NCBI GenBank assembly: GCA_018648805.1
Contig: JABGQM010000002.1
Coordinates: 62,001-126,000 of the forward strand
From: Verrucomicrobiota bacterium
Lineage (GTDB): Bacteria; Verrucomicrobiota; Kiritimatiellia; UBA8416; JABMPJ01
DNA: 64,000 nucleotides
Direction of reading: 5' to 3'
Shown here: positions 55,691-64,000 of the stretch, in pieces
How positions within the stretch are numbered: the stretch's first letter is position 1
Layout: the number at the start of each line of letters is the position of its first letter
The notes under the pieces: model-generated
Told to the model about the DNA's origin: nothing
Databases searched by the model: none
What the model saw: the letters and a program-made list of their open reading frames with translations, nothing else
Translations under genes and position numbers: made by a program

Positions 55691-57454
55691 ATGATCCTCG
55701 ACCCCACACAGATGAAAGACTGGCAGATCGCCGAAGCCGCCGAAGAGAACATGAAGCCGCTCGAGCAGGTGGCCGATGAGATGGGCCTCCAGCGCGAGGA
55801 GCTGATCCCGATGGGACGCCAGCTCGGAAAAGTAGACTTCATCAAGGTGTTGGATCGCCTGGGTGACAAGCGGCGTGCCAAGTACATCGACGTCACCGCC
55901 ATCACCCCCACCCCCCTGGGCGAAGGCAAGACCACCACATGCATGGGCCTGGTGCAGGGCCTCGGCAAGCTCGGTAAGCGCGTCGTGGGCGCGATCCGTC
56001 AGCCCAGCGCCGGTCCCACCTTCAACATCAAAGGCTCCGCTGCCGGCGGAGGACTGGCCCAGTGCATACCGCTGACCCCCTTCTCGATCCGCATGACCGG
56101 CGACATCGACTCGATTGCCAACGCCAACAACCTGGCCATGGTGGCCCTCACCGCGCGCATGCAGCACGAGCACAACTACGACGATGCCCGCCTGGCCAAG
56201 AGCCAGCTCAAGCGCCTCGACATCGATCCGGCCACGATACAGATGAAGTGGGCGCTCGATTTCTGTGCGCAAGCCCTGCGCAATATCACGATCGGCAAAG
56301 GCGGCAAAATGGACGGCCTCGAAATGGAGTCCGGCTTCCAGATTACCGTCGCCAGCGAAGTGATGGCGATCCTGGCGGTGGCGACCAGTCTCAAGGACCT
56401 GCGTGAACGCATGGGCCGCATCGTGGTTGCACAGGACCGCCAGGGCAACGACGTCACGACGGCCGACCTCGAGGTGGACGGCGCCATGACCGCCTGGATG
56501 GTGGATGCGATCAATCCCAGCCTGCTGCAAACGATTGAGGGGCAGCCCGTCCTCGTGCATGCCGGCCCCTTCGCCAACATCGCGATCGGGCAGAGCTCGA
56601 TTATTGCCGACCAGGTCGGTACACGCCTGGCAGACTACCACGTGACCGAGAGCGGCTTTGGCGCCGACATCGGCTTCGAGAAGTTCTGGAATCTGAAATG
56701 TCGTTTCTCCGGCATCACGCCGGATGCCGTCGTGATCGTGGCCACCGTACGCGCACTCAAGATGCACGGCGGCGGTCCCAAGGTCCGCCCGGGCGTACCG
56801 CTGGATGACACCTACATCAATGAGAACCTGGAGTTGGTCGAGAAGGGCTGTGCCAACCTGATCGCCCACATCGAGACCGTGCGCAAGGCGGGTGTCCGCC
56901 CGGTGGTCTGCATCAACGGTTTCTACACCGACACCCCCGGCGAGGTCGCCCTCATTCGCCGCCTGGCCGAAGAGGCCGGCGCCTTGACCGCACTCTCCGA
57001 ACACTGGCTCAAGGGCGGCGACGGCGCAATTGAGCTGGCCGAAGCCGTGATTCAGGCCGCCAACGAACCGAACGATTTCAAGTTCCTCTACGATCTCGAG
57101 ACCCCGCTCGACCAGCGTATCGAACTGATCGCCAAGGAGGTCTACGGCGCCGACGGGGTGACCTACTCCGACGTGGCGACGGCCAAGATCAAAGCCCTGG
57201 CTGACGATCCCATCGCGCCCACGCTGGGCACCTGCATGGTCAAGACGCACCTCTCCCTGTCGCATGACCCCGACCTGAAGGGCCGCCCGACGGGGTGGGA
57301 ATTGCCCATTCGCGATCTTCTGGTCTACAAGGGAGCCGGCTTTGCGGTGCCCGTCGCCGGGGCCATCAAGCTGATGCCCGGCACGGCGTCCAACCCCGCC
57401 TTCCGCGGCATTGATGTTGATACGGAAACAGGAAAAGTCACCGGACTCTACTAA
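55691..57454 (+). CDS. fhs: Formate--tetrahydrofolate ligase
   Basis: 587 residues, slightly longer than the ~557 of clostridial enzymes. ATP-dependent synthesis of 10-formyl-THF from formate. The P-loop [10 protein letters not shown] spans residues 74-83; [19 protein letters not shown] and the substrate-site [13 protein letters not shown] follow. [22 protein letters not shown] and the C-terminal [17 protein letters not shown] are also typical. AAGGA precedes ATG 55691. folD follows across a 9-nt repeat hairpin. Serves purine, methionine and possibly acetogenic C1 flow. Confidence 0.97.
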   Translation: MILDPTQMKDWQIAEAAEENMKPLEQVADEMGLQREELIPMGRQLGKVDFIKVLDRLGDKRRAKYIDVTAITPTPLGEGKTTTCMGLVQGLGKLGKRVVGAIRQPSAGPTFNIKGSAAGGGLAQCIPLTPFSIRMTGDIDSIANANNLAMVALTARMQHEHNYDDARLAKSQLKRLDIDPATIQMKWALDFCAQALRNITIGKGGKMDGLEMESGFQITVASEVMAILAVATSLKDLRERMGRIVVAQDRQGNDVTTADLEVDGAMTAWMVDAINPSLLQTIEGQPVLVHAGPFANIAIGQSSIIADQVGTRLADYHVTESGFGADIGFEKFWNLKCRFSGITPDAVVIVATVRALKMHGGGPKVRPGVPLDDTYINENLELVEKGCANLIAHIETVRKAGVRPVVCINGFYTDTPGEVALIRRLAEEAGALTALSEHWLKGGDGAIELAEAVIQAANEPNDFKFLYDLETPLDQRIELIAKEVYGADGVTYSDVATAKIKALADDPIAPTLGTCMVKTHLSLSHDPDLKGRPTGWELPIRDLLVYKGAGFAVPVAGAIKLMPGTASNPAFRGIDVDTETGKVTGLY

Positions 57455-57480
57455 AGATAGAGCGAGACACATGCATGGCT

Positions 57481-57548
57481 CACCGTGAAGGGCATGAAGT
57501 CCATGAAGGGATTCTCTTTACTTCATTCCCTTCATGTTCTTCATGGTG
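57481..57548. repeat. 9-nt inverted-arm hairpin between fhs and folD
   Basis: Left arm: GTGAAGGGC, ATGAAGTCC, ATGAAGGGA (57485-57511). Right arm: CTTCATTCC, CTTCATGTT, CTTCATGGT (57521-57547). The loop is only 9 nt. The ATGAAG cores pair while the three variable bases do not always match. Same unit as 18113-18139. Could reduce read-through into folD or stabilise the upstream mRNA. Confidence 0.8.
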
Positions 57549-57566
57549 AACAGAAAAGGACACCCT

Positions 57567-58454
57567 ATGACAGCACAGATTATTGATGGCAAGCAGCTGG
57601 CCGCTGAGATGCGTGCCGAGATCAAACAAGAGGTCGAACAACTCGCCACACAGGGCGTCACACCCGGACTGGGCGTGATCTTGATCGGCGACGATCCCGC
57701 TTCACGCTCCTACGTCACCGCCAAGGAGAAGGCCTGCGCAGAGGCCGGCATCTACTCGGATGACAACCGCCTCGCGGCCGACGCCACCCAGGAAGCGCTG
57801 ATGGCGCTGATTGACCGTATGAACAACGACCCCAAGATCAACGGTATCCTGCTTCAGCTCCCACTGCCCAAACACATGGATGAGAACGCCGCCCTGTTGG
57901 CGATCAACCCCGACAAGGATGTGGATGGCTTCCACCCCGTCAATGTCGGCAAAATGTTGATCGGCGAGGAGTGCTTCCTGCCTTGCACCCCGCACGGCTG
58001 TGTCCAGATGCTCGCGCGCAGCGGCGTGGAGACCAAGGGCGCGCATGTGGTCGTCGTCGGCCGCAGCAATATCGTCGGCAAGCCCGTGGCCGCCATGCTG
58101 CTCCAGAAAAAGGCGCACGCCAACGCCACCGTCACCATCTGCCACACCGGCACGAAAGACATAGGCTACCACACCCGTCAGGCCGACATCGTGATCGTAG
58201 CGGCCGGCTGGCCCAACACCGTCACAGCGGATATGATCAAGGAGGGTGCGGTCGTCATCGACGTTGGCGTCAACCGCGTCGAGGACGCCTCCAAGAAACG
58301 CGGCTACCGCCTTGTGGGAGATGTCGATTTCGACGCCATCAAGGAGAAGGCCTCCCTGATTACGCCCGTCCCGGGCGGTGTCGGTCCCATGACGATCACG
58401 ATGCTCCTCTTCAACACGGTCGCGTCGGCCCGCCGCACGCTGCCAGCCACGTAG
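57567..58454 (+). CDS. folD: Methylene-THF dehydrogenase / methenyl-THF cyclohydrolase
   Basis: 295 residues. Interconverts methylene-, methenyl- and 10-formyl-THF with NADP. Motifs: SRSYVTAKEKAC with the catalytic Lys, GILLQLPLPKHMDE, DVDGFHPVNVG, CTPHGCVQML, the NADP-binding GRSNIVGKPVAAMLL, and ITPVPGGVGPMTITML. AAAAGGA lies 6 nt before ATG 57567. Works directly downstream of Fhs. Confidence 0.97.
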   Translation: MTAQIIDGKQLAAEMRAEIKQEVEQLATQGVTPGLGVILIGDDPASRSYVTAKEKACAEAGIYSDDNRLAADATQEALMALIDRMNNDPKINGILLQLPLPKHMDENAALLAINPDKDVDGFHPVNVGKMLIGEECFLPCTPHGCVQMLARSGVETKGAHVVVVGRSNIVGKPVAAMLLQKKAHANATVTICHTGTKDIGYHTRQADIVIVAAGWPNTVTADMIKEGAVVIDVGVNRVEDASKKRGYRLVGDVDFDAIKEKASLITPVPGGVGPMTITMLLFNTVASARRTLPAT

Positions 58455-58526
58455 GACGGTCGTTTTAGCTTGGCCCAACTGCCTGCCTGCGCTAGGTTTA
58501 CGGCTCTGTTATCACGCAGGGGGGTC

Positions 58527-59444
58527 ATGAGCAGAGCGGACGCACAATCGAGATGGAAAGGCATTGTCCTGGCCGGGGGCACCGGCACCCGTCTGCACCC
58601 GATCACCCGGGCGGTCAGCAAGCAGCTATTGCCCGTCTACGACAAGCCGATGATCTACTACCCGATCTCAACCCTCATGCTGGGCGGGGTCCGGGATATC
58701 CTCATCATCTCCACGCCGCAGGATCTGCCGCGCTTCCGGGATCTTCTGGGCGATGGGTCGGGCCTGGGTATCCGCTTCGAGTACATCGTCCAGGATGCGC
58801 CGCGGGGCATACCCGAAGCCTTCATCCTGGGCGCCGATTTCATTGCGGGGGACCCGACCTGCCTGATCCTTGGTGACAACCTCTTCTACGGCGAGATGGG
58901 CTTTCTGCACCGCGCCTTGAGCCATACAACCGGCGCGACCGTGTTCGGCTATCCGGTCCATGATCCTGAGCGCTACGGTGTCGTGGAGTTTGACGCCAAG
59001 GGCAAAGTCCTCAGTCTCGAAGAGAAGCCCACCCGGCCCAAGAGCCGCTATGCCGTTCCCGGGCTGTATTGTTACGATGCACAGGTGGTTGAGATTGCGC
59101 GTAACCTCACCCCATCCGCACGCGGCGAGACAGAGATCACGGCCGTCAACCAGTGGTACCTTGAACGCGGTCAGCTGCACGTAGGGCTCCTGGGGCGCGG
59201 CATGGCCTGGCTCGACACCGGCACGCCACAGAGCCTACTGGAGGCCGGAAACTTCGTGGCCACCATCGAGAACCGGCAGGGACTCAAAGTCGGCTGCCTT
59301 GAGGAAGTGGCGTTCCGCATGAAATTTATCGATTCCGCACAACTCAAGCGGTTGGCCACGGCATTCAAGGGCAATGAGTACGGGCACTACCTGGAACAGC
59401 TGGCCGAGGAAACGGTCAACACGCCGCACACACTTTGTGGATAA
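58527..59444 (+). CDS. rfbA: Glucose-1-phosphate thymidylyltransferase
   Basis: 305 residues. Makes dTDP-glucose for rhamnose and related deoxy-sugars. Recognised from [96 protein letters not shown], and [22 protein letters not shown] upstream of ATG 58527 probably serves as ribosome site. rfbB/C/D are not next to it; an NDP-sugar epimerase follows 46 nt later. Confidence 0.95.
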   Translation: MSRADAQSRWKGIVLAGGTGTRLHPITRAVSKQLLPVYDKPMIYYPISTLMLGGVRDILIISTPQDLPRFRDLLGDGSGLGIRFEYIVQDAPRGIPEAFILGADFIAGDPTCLILGDNLFYGEMGFLHRALSHTTGATVFGYPVHDPERYGVVEFDAKGKVLSLEEKPTRPKSRYAVPGLYCYDAQVVEIARNLTPSARGETEITAVNQWYLERGQLHVGLLGRGMAWLDTGTPQSLLEAGNFVATIENRQGLKVGCLEEVAFRMKFIDSAQLKRLATAFKGNEYGHYLEQLAEETVNTPHTLCG

Positions 59445-59490
59445 CGAAACGCCCCATGGGGCACTGTCAAGACGAGGAGCGAGAGATAGC

Positions 59491-60456
59491 ATGAAAACAG
59501 CAGTAGTATGTGGTGCCGGCGGTTTCATCGGTGGACACCTGGTGAAGAAATTGAAGGATGAAGGCTACTGGGTCCGTGGCGTCGACATCAAAGAACATGA
59601 GTTCTGGACACCGCCCTGGGACGAGTTTGCGCTGCTGGACCTGCGTGACCCGGCCAACTGCGAACAGGCCGTCCTGAAGGATGGCCAGCCTATCGACGAG
59701 GTCTTCCAGCTCGCCGCCGACATGGGCGGCATGGGCTTCATCCACTCGGCCGAGTGCGAGATTATGCGCAACAGTGTGCTCTGCAACGTCCACATGACCC
59801 ACGCCGCGGCAACGGCGGGCTGCAAACGCTATCTCTTTTCGTCATCCGCGTGCGTCTACCGCAACATGACGAAAGAAGAGCCTGACCTGACCGAGGAAGA
59901 CGCCTACCCGGCGATGCCCCACAATGAATACGGATGGGAGAAGCTCTACGCTGAACGTATGGCCATGACCTACGCTCGCAACCAGGGCATCATCGCGCGT
60001 ATTGCCCGTTTCCAGAACTGCTACGGCCCGTGCGGCACGTGGATCGGCGGCCGCGAGAAGGCCCCGGCGGCCATGTGCCGCAAAATTGCCGGCATCGAAG
60101 ACGGCGGGACGATTGAGGTATGGGGCGATGGCACCGCCATGCGGGCCTACACATATGTTGAGGACCTGGTGGACGGAATATTCCGCCTCATGCAGTCCGA
60201 CTGCGAGGTGCCGGTCAACATCGGACGGCGCGAATACGTCTCCGTTGACGAGCTGGTGCAGGTGGTGGCTGAAGTCGCCGGCAAGACCGTGAACATCAAG
60301 CATATTGACGGCCCGGTCGGCGTGCTGGCACGCAACTTCACGAACGACAAGATTCACAGCCTGGGCTGGGAGTCCAAGCTCTCGCTCAAGGAAGGCATCA
60401 CGCGGACCTACCCGTGGGTTGCCGAGCAGCTGGCCAAGCAGCAGGCCAACGCATAG
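59491..60456 (+). CDS. NAD-dependent epimerase, GDP-mannose 3,5-epimerase-like
   Basis: 321 residues, extended SDR fold. N-terminal NAD motif GAGGFIGGHLV (residues 8-18), LAADMGGMGFIH with Met/Gly-rich loop typical of GDP-mannose 3,5-epimerases, SSSACVYRN, and the catalytic YGWEKLYAE (YxxxK). RFQNCYGPCGTWIGGREKAPAAMCRK further supports this group, which makes GDP-L-galactose/gulose in plants and sugars for glycans in bacteria. GAGGAG (59474-59479) upstream of ATG 59491. Substrate choice is inferred from the loop motifs. Confidence 0.88.
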   Translation: MKTAVVCGAGGFIGGHLVKKLKDEGYWVRGVDIKEHEFWTPPWDEFALLDLRDPANCEQAVLKDGQPIDEVFQLAADMGGMGFIHSAECEIMRNSVLCNVHMTHAAATAGCKRYLFSSSACVYRNMTKEEPDLTEEDAYPAMPHNEYGWEKLYAERMAMTYARNQGIIARIARFQNCYGPCGTWIGGREKAPAAMCRKIAGIEDGGTIEVWGDGTAMRAYTYVEDLVDGIFRLMQSDCEVPVNIGRREYVSVDELVQVVAEVAGKTVNIKHIDGPVGVLARNFTNDKIHSLGWESKLSLKEGITRTYPWVAEQLAKQQANA

Positions 60457-60513
60457 ACAGTCCCCTTTCCTCTGTGGTAGCGTCTCGTCAACGACGCAAC
60501 GGGGAAGCGGTAT

Positions 60514-60565
60514 GTGCCTGCATAATCTGCGGGCACGGAGTGTGAGGGCCGCCCCATGGCGGCCC
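60514..60565. terminator. Two hairpins upstream of the O-antigen ligase gene
   Basis: GTGCCTGC (60514-60521) pairs with GCGGGCAC (60529-60536), one mismatch. GGGCCGCC (60546-60553), loop CCAT, pairs perfectly with GGCGGCCC (60558-60565). No T-tract. They sit in the 138-nt gap between the epimerase and ligase genes and may attenuate the latter. Confidence 0.45.
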
Positions 60566-60594
60566 GGGCGACGTAAAGATGGGTGCGCGGTAGC

Positions 60595-62100
60595 ATGGAG
60601 AGAGTAGAGAAAACGTTAGCGTGGAGCGCCTTCGGACTCACGGCGGCGGTTATCCTGCTGGCCCCCTGGTGCTTCGGCGCCTGGGAGGTCTGGTGGTTCT
60701 GGCCCTTCCTCGTCCTCATCTTTATGACCACCGCCCTCTTCGGCGTCCAACTCCTCCTCAAAGCCACGCACCACGAGACGCACACCGTGTCGCGACGGGG
60801 CGGGTCATCGTCGTCGGGCGCAAAGCGGCGCCGACGGCGCCGCAAGGTCGAGCCGCGCAAGCGGCGCCCGTGGCGGCTGATCAGCCTGCTGGCCTGCCTG
60901 CTCTTTCTGGGCTATGCGGTCCTGCGCTTCATGCAGGCCCCCGTCCTCTCCGATGCGCAGCGCAGCCTCTGCCTGTTCGTCACGCCCTTCCTGCTCGGAC
61001 TTCAAATCGTCTACGGCTTCAACGGACGGCGACGCCTGCTGTTGCACCGTATGATCATGTTCAACCTGCTGCTGCTGGGACTATACGGGTTGATCAACCA
61101 CGCCATCACAGGCAGTAGCCTGGTCCTCTGGCGACCGGGCTTTCCACAATATCTCCATCGTGCCTCCGGGTCCTACTTTTGCCCCGACCACTATGCCGGG
61201 ATCATGGAGGTCGCGTTCTGCATGGCGCTCGGCGTCCTGTGCTCCCGCAGCTCAACCTGGCGCTGGCGCATCGCCGCCACGCTGCTGAGTGGTGTGGCCG
61301 TTGCGGGTGTGCTCCTGAGCCAGTCACGCGGGGGGGGCCTCACGCTCTTGGTCGTCCTGGCCGCCGCCTGGGGGTGGGGAGTGGTGCAATACCCTCCGCG
61401 CCGACGCTGGGCCCTGCGCGGTATGGCACTCGCCCTGGTTCTGGTGGGCCTTTTCGTTGCCCACCAGACACAGGGCAACTACTTTAAGCGTTTCGGCAGC
61501 TGGTTCGGATGGAACCGTGCCCGCGAGCAGCCCTTCGCAGAGGCCGTAGATACCGTCACGCAGTCGGTCCAGCACACCTCTCGCTGGGTCATGCTCTCGG
61601 GCGCCATGCGCGCCTGGACCGACGCACCACTCAGGGGGATCGGCCCCGGCATGCACCAGAACATGTGGCCACACGTCGCCGCCAGCGGCGACGGTGACCG
61701 CGCCACAGGAACCTGGCCCACCCGCCTCAACAATCGCCACTACTCTTACGAGGTCCACAACGACTGGGCGCAGCTCCTTGAGGAATACGGGCTGATCGGG
61801 TTCTGCCTGCTCCTGGGTGTGGTCGCCTCACTGGGCGGCGCCCTGATCGACAGCACCCGGGAGTCCGCCTATACCCACCTCCCTGATGAGGCCTCACCCA
61901 CAAAAACGGGTCGCTACTTCCCGCTCGTGACGGGCGCCGGGCTGACACTCCTGGCCATGGCCTTTCACTCCCTCGGCGATTTCAATCTACAGATGCCGGC
62001 GACCGCGTGGCTCGTGGCCGTCGTTATCGCCATCGGCATGGCCTCAGCCACACGCCGCGCCACGCGTTCGCCATCGGCCTATAGCGAGAACGACGCGTGA
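60595..62100 (+). CDS. O-antigen ligase / polymerase-like membrane protein (Wzy_C/WaaL superfamily)
   Basis: 501 residues with about a dozen membrane helices. A basic, Arg-rich cytoplasmic loop (AKRRRRRRKVEPRKRRPWR) follows the second helix. Superfamily hallmarks: LSQSRGGGLTLL, and a large periplasmic loop with GIGPGMHQN and VHNDWAQLLEEYGLIGF. Such proteins join or polymerise undecaprenyl-linked glycans outside the membrane. The weak ribosome site before ATG 60595 is notable. The stop overlaps the next GTG (GTGA). Confidence 0.88.
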   Translation: MERVEKTLAWSAFGLTAAVILLAPWCFGAWEVWWFWPFLVLIFMTTALFGVQLLLKATHHETHTVSRRGGSSSSGAKRRRRRRKVEPRKRRPWRLISLLACLLFLGYAVLRFMQAPVLSDAQRSLCLFVTPFLLGLQIVYGFNGRRRLLLHRMIMFNLLLLGLYGLINHAITGSSLVLWRPGFPQYLHRASGSYFCPDHYAGIMEVAFCMALGVLCSRSSTWRWRIAATLLSGVAVAGVLLSQSRGGGLTLLVVLAAAWGWGVVQYPPRRRWALRGMALALVLVGLFVAHQTQGNYFKRFGSWFGWNRAREQPFAEAVDTVTQSVQHTSRWVMLSGAMRAWTDAPLRGIGPGMHQNMWPHVAASGDGDRATGTWPTRLNNRHYSYEVHNDWAQLLEEYGLIGFCLLLGVVASLGGALIDSTRESAYTHLPDEASPTKTGRYFPLVTGAGLTLLAMAFHSLGDFNLQMPATAWLVAVVIAIGMASATRRATRSPSAYSENDA

Positions 62101-62786
62101 CGCATGTCATCACCAGCGACACGCACCTGGGATGCCGGTATTTTGACCCCGCTCGCCTGACGGCCTTCCTGGCCGCCCTGCCCCCCGGGGCCGAGCTGAT
62201 CATCGCCGGTGATGTTGTGGACCGCTCGACCGCGCAGCTGAAAGGCGCCCATCGTGCCGCCCTGGATGCACTCATCGCGCTCTCGAAAGAGCGTCATGTC
62301 GTCTGGGTGCGAGGCAACCATGACCGGCACATCGATGTCACCGACCTGGGCGACATCGAGCTGGTTGAGACGTACGCCATCGGCAAGCGAGTCCTGATCG
62401 CACACGGCCACCATTTCGACACCATCATGCCCACCCACCGCTGGTTCATACACCTCGTGCGCGCCGTACAGGCGCTGCGCATCCTGCTCGGGGCCGATGC
62501 CGTCCACGTGGCGCGCTACGCCAAGCGCTTCCCCACCCTCTACGGCATCTTGCGCGACCACGTCGCCCGCAACGCAATCGAGCATGCCCGCGAGCACGGA
62601 TTCGAAGCCATCGTGTGCGGCCATACCCACCACGCCGAAACCCGTGAAGCGGATGGCATCCACTACGTCAATACAGGCGCCTGGACCGAGGACACCCCGC
62701 ACTACGTCATGGCCAATGATGAAACCATGACGTTGCATGAGGTGCCTCCCTTTCCCGTGTCACCAGGGGAGGACCAGCCACAATGA
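62097..62786 (+). CDS. Calcineurin-like metallophosphoesterase (LpxH/UDP-diacylglucosamine hydrolase-like)
   Basis: 229 residues. Five metallophosphoesterase motifs are complete: SDTHLG, AGDVVDR, RGNHDRH, IAHGHHFD and CGHTHHAE. The spacing fits the COG2908 group that includes UDP-2,3-diacylglucosamine pyrophosphatases of lipid A synthesis, but the specific LpxH residues cannot be verified by eye, so an LPS/polysaccharide phosphoesterase is the safe reading. GTG start overlaps the preceding TGA (GTGA), and its TGA overlaps the next ATG. Confidence 0.88.
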   Translation: MTHVITSDTHLGCRYFDPARLTAFLAALPPGAELIIAGDVVDRSTAQLKGAHRAALDALIALSKERHVVWVRGNHDRHIDVTDLGDIELVETYAIGKRVLIAHGHHFDTIMPTHRWFIHLVRAVQALRILLGADAVHVARYAKRFPTLYGILRDHVARNAIEHAREHGFEAIVCGHTHHAETREADGIHYVNTGAWTEDTPHYVMANDETMTLHEVPPFPVSPGEDQPQ

Positions 62787-64000
62787 CCCGCGACCTGAGC
62801 CCCCAACTCCTACGCGGCATGATGGTCGCCGGACTGGTAATTCTGGGCCTGGTCGCCATCAACATGTTCGGCATCATCGGTGGCCTGGTGCCGCCCGTGA
62901 TCGTCCTGACCTGCTTCCTGATTGGGCGGCCACGATCCTACCTGTTTGCTTTCTGGACCTGGGCCGTCGTCGGTGAGCTGGTGCTCTTCCTGATCCGTCG
63001 CCCCGGACTGGAGAATGTGTCGCTCGCCCTCGATGCCGGGCTGCTGATCCTGTTGCTTGCCACGCACGTCCTGAATCGGCGTCCCATCTTCACCTCCCGT
63101 CCCGTGACCATCGCGACCGTCGGGCTCCTCTTTATCACGGTCGTCTCGTTCTGGGCCAACCGCCCCCCGCCCATCGCTGCCGTCCACTTCGTGCTGGCCT
63201 ATTTCCGGTTCTTGCTCGTCTTTCTCTACACAATGTATTTCCTCAAAGCTGGCGATTCCAAGCGACTCTACCTCATACTGATCGCGACGCTCGTGCTGCA
63301 GTTCATCCCCAACATGGGCTGGCTGATCCGACTCAACCCCATCCCCAACCCGCGCATGGGCAGTGCTGATTTTGCCGTCGGCACGATTCAGTCCTGTAAC
63401 GCGGTGGCCTACCTCTGCATTGCCTGTATTGCCGTCCTGCTACCGGCCATCCTGGGGCACAGGCAGAAACGGCGCGAGAGGCAGATTGCGATCGCGGCGC
63501 TGGTCGTGGCCGTCATTCAACTCTGGTTCACCTACACCGTACACGCCTACATCCTCGCCATCATCTGTGGCGGGATATACCTCGTCATCATGAGTGTGCG
63601 CTGGCGGACACGAGTGGCCGTTGCCTCACTAGCGCTAGCCCTGATCATGCTGGCCATACCGATGATGACGCAGGCCACCAGTCGCAGCTATAAGCGAGGC
63701 ATACAGCACCAGCTCAACATGGAGTATATCACCCTCCGGTGGAACCGAATGCTCAGCGGCGTCAAAGGCCGGACCTACAAGAACGTCCTATTGCACTCGC
63801 ACCGTGACATGCCTTTTCCCGCTTTGGGGGCTGGGCCCGGCAATTTTGGAAGCGCTATCGCGCGTCGCTACCGACGCCCTCTCGCCGATCGCTACTTCAA
63901 CTTCGTGGTCATGGCCGACTCGTACCAGTACCATAAACTCACAAGTGGGGGCAGCATCACGGGCATCCCGTACAGTGGCATGCTGGCGATCTGGAGTGAA
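62783..64000 (+). CDS. O-antigen ligase-like membrane protein, 3'-truncated by window end
   Basis: The frame opens at ATG 62783 (ATGA overlap with the phosphoesterase stop) and is still open at 64000, at least 406 residues. Repeated hydrophobic helices (GMMVAGLVILGLVAINMFGIIGG, VAYLCIACIAVLLPAIL) and a late soluble loop with LGAGPGNFGSAIARRY match the O-antigen ligase superfamily. Distinct in sequence from the ligase at 60595, so the cluster has two enzymes of this fold, perhaps polymerase and ligase. The C-terminal part is outside the window. Confidence 0.78.
   Translation, partial: MTRDLSPQLLRGMMVAGLVILGLVAINMFGIIGGLVPPVIVLTCFLIGRPRSYLFAFWTWAVVGELVLFLIRRPGLENVSLALDAGLLILLLATHVLNRRPIFTSRPVTIATVGLLFITVVSFWANRPPPIAAVHFVLAYFRFLLVFLYTMYFLKAGDSKRLYLILIATLVLQFIPNMGWLIRLNPIPNPRMGSADFAVGTIQSCNAVAYLCIACIAVLLPAILGHRQKRRERQIAIAALVVAVIQLWFTYTVHAYILAIICGGIYLVIMSVRWRTRVAVASLALALIMLAIPMMTQATSRSYKRGIQHQLNMEYITLRWNRMLSGVKGRTYKNVLLHSHRDMPFPALGAGPGNFGSAIARRYRRPLADRYFNFVVMADSYQYHKLTSGGSITGIPYSGMLAIWSE

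Noticed and set aside
55646..57472. Open frame of 608 codons antisense to fhs
   Set aside because: Shadow of a highly conserved enzyme; no ribosome site or recognisable domain.

Overview
The window reads as a chromosomal segment of a GC-rich, Gram-negative bacterium. The best guess for its lineage is the PVC group, probably Kiritimatiellota or a close relative. This rests on large DUF2723 membrane proteins with TPR tails, exported proteins that open with a 'YEGF' motif, LPS/O-antigen ligase-like genes, bactofilins, a XylR-type regulator and an anaerobe-type homocysteine operon. The assignment is inferred from gene content; the window has no rRNA, and I saw no tRNA or CRISPR array.

Layout. 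1-4 kb: the end of a UbiA-type phosphoribosyltransferase gene and a giant DUF2723/TPR protein. 4-6.6 kb (minus): grpE-dnaJ-rsmE. 7-10.4 kb: three overlapping or nearly abutting glycosyltransferase genes. 10.5-14.5 kb: a XylR/AraC-type regulator divergent from a large exported beta-rich protein. 14.5-16.2 kb: a small accessory island with a decayed REP-associated transposase and a RhuM-family gene. 16.2-25.9 kb: housekeeping genes (rplU-rpmA-obgE; efp-epmA on minus; gyrB-gyrA; a CysQ/HAL2-type phosphatase). 26-29.4 kb: a metal exporter, an M42 aminopeptidase and a Uma2 nuclease. 29.4-35.5 kb: an AddB-AddA-like nuclease/helicase pair. 35.6-40.8 kb: a hypothetical gene, argC, two bactofilins, parB and an M28 (glutaminyl-cyclase-like) lipoprotein. 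40.8-45 kb (minus): metG, a small membrane protein and nadE. 45-50 kb: a lamin-tail exported protein, nth, a hybrid histidine kinase and tadA. 50-55.5 kb: proS, a DUF39 / NIL-ferredoxin / UPF0280 operon for sulfide-dependent homocysteine synthesis, and adenosine deaminase. 55.7-58.5 kb: fhs and folD. 58.5-64 kb: an envelope polysaccharide cluster (rfbA, a GDP-mannose-epimerase-like gene, two O-antigen-ligase-like genes around an LpxH-like phosphoesterase); its last gene runs off the window.

How the genes fit together. Three glycosyltransferases near the start, the sugar-nucleotide and ligase genes at the end, and the DUF2723 protein point to substantial surface-glycan synthesis. The homocysteine operon (sulfide to homocysteine) and fhs/folD (formate to methylene-THF) lie close together and both feed methionine and C1 metabolism. 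efp and epmA form an enzyme-substrate pair.

The most distinctive feature is not a gene. It is a family of short tandem repeats with a strict 7-nt period, repeated across the window. Four copies are built as inverted arms around unrelated spacers. Others lie at gene boundaries, and one lies inside the addA-like coding sequence. A second class with a 9-nt period also forms inverted arms. Two otherwise unrelated exported proteins share a short C-terminal ending (proline, then LI[IL]R at the carboxyl end) that may be a sorting tag.
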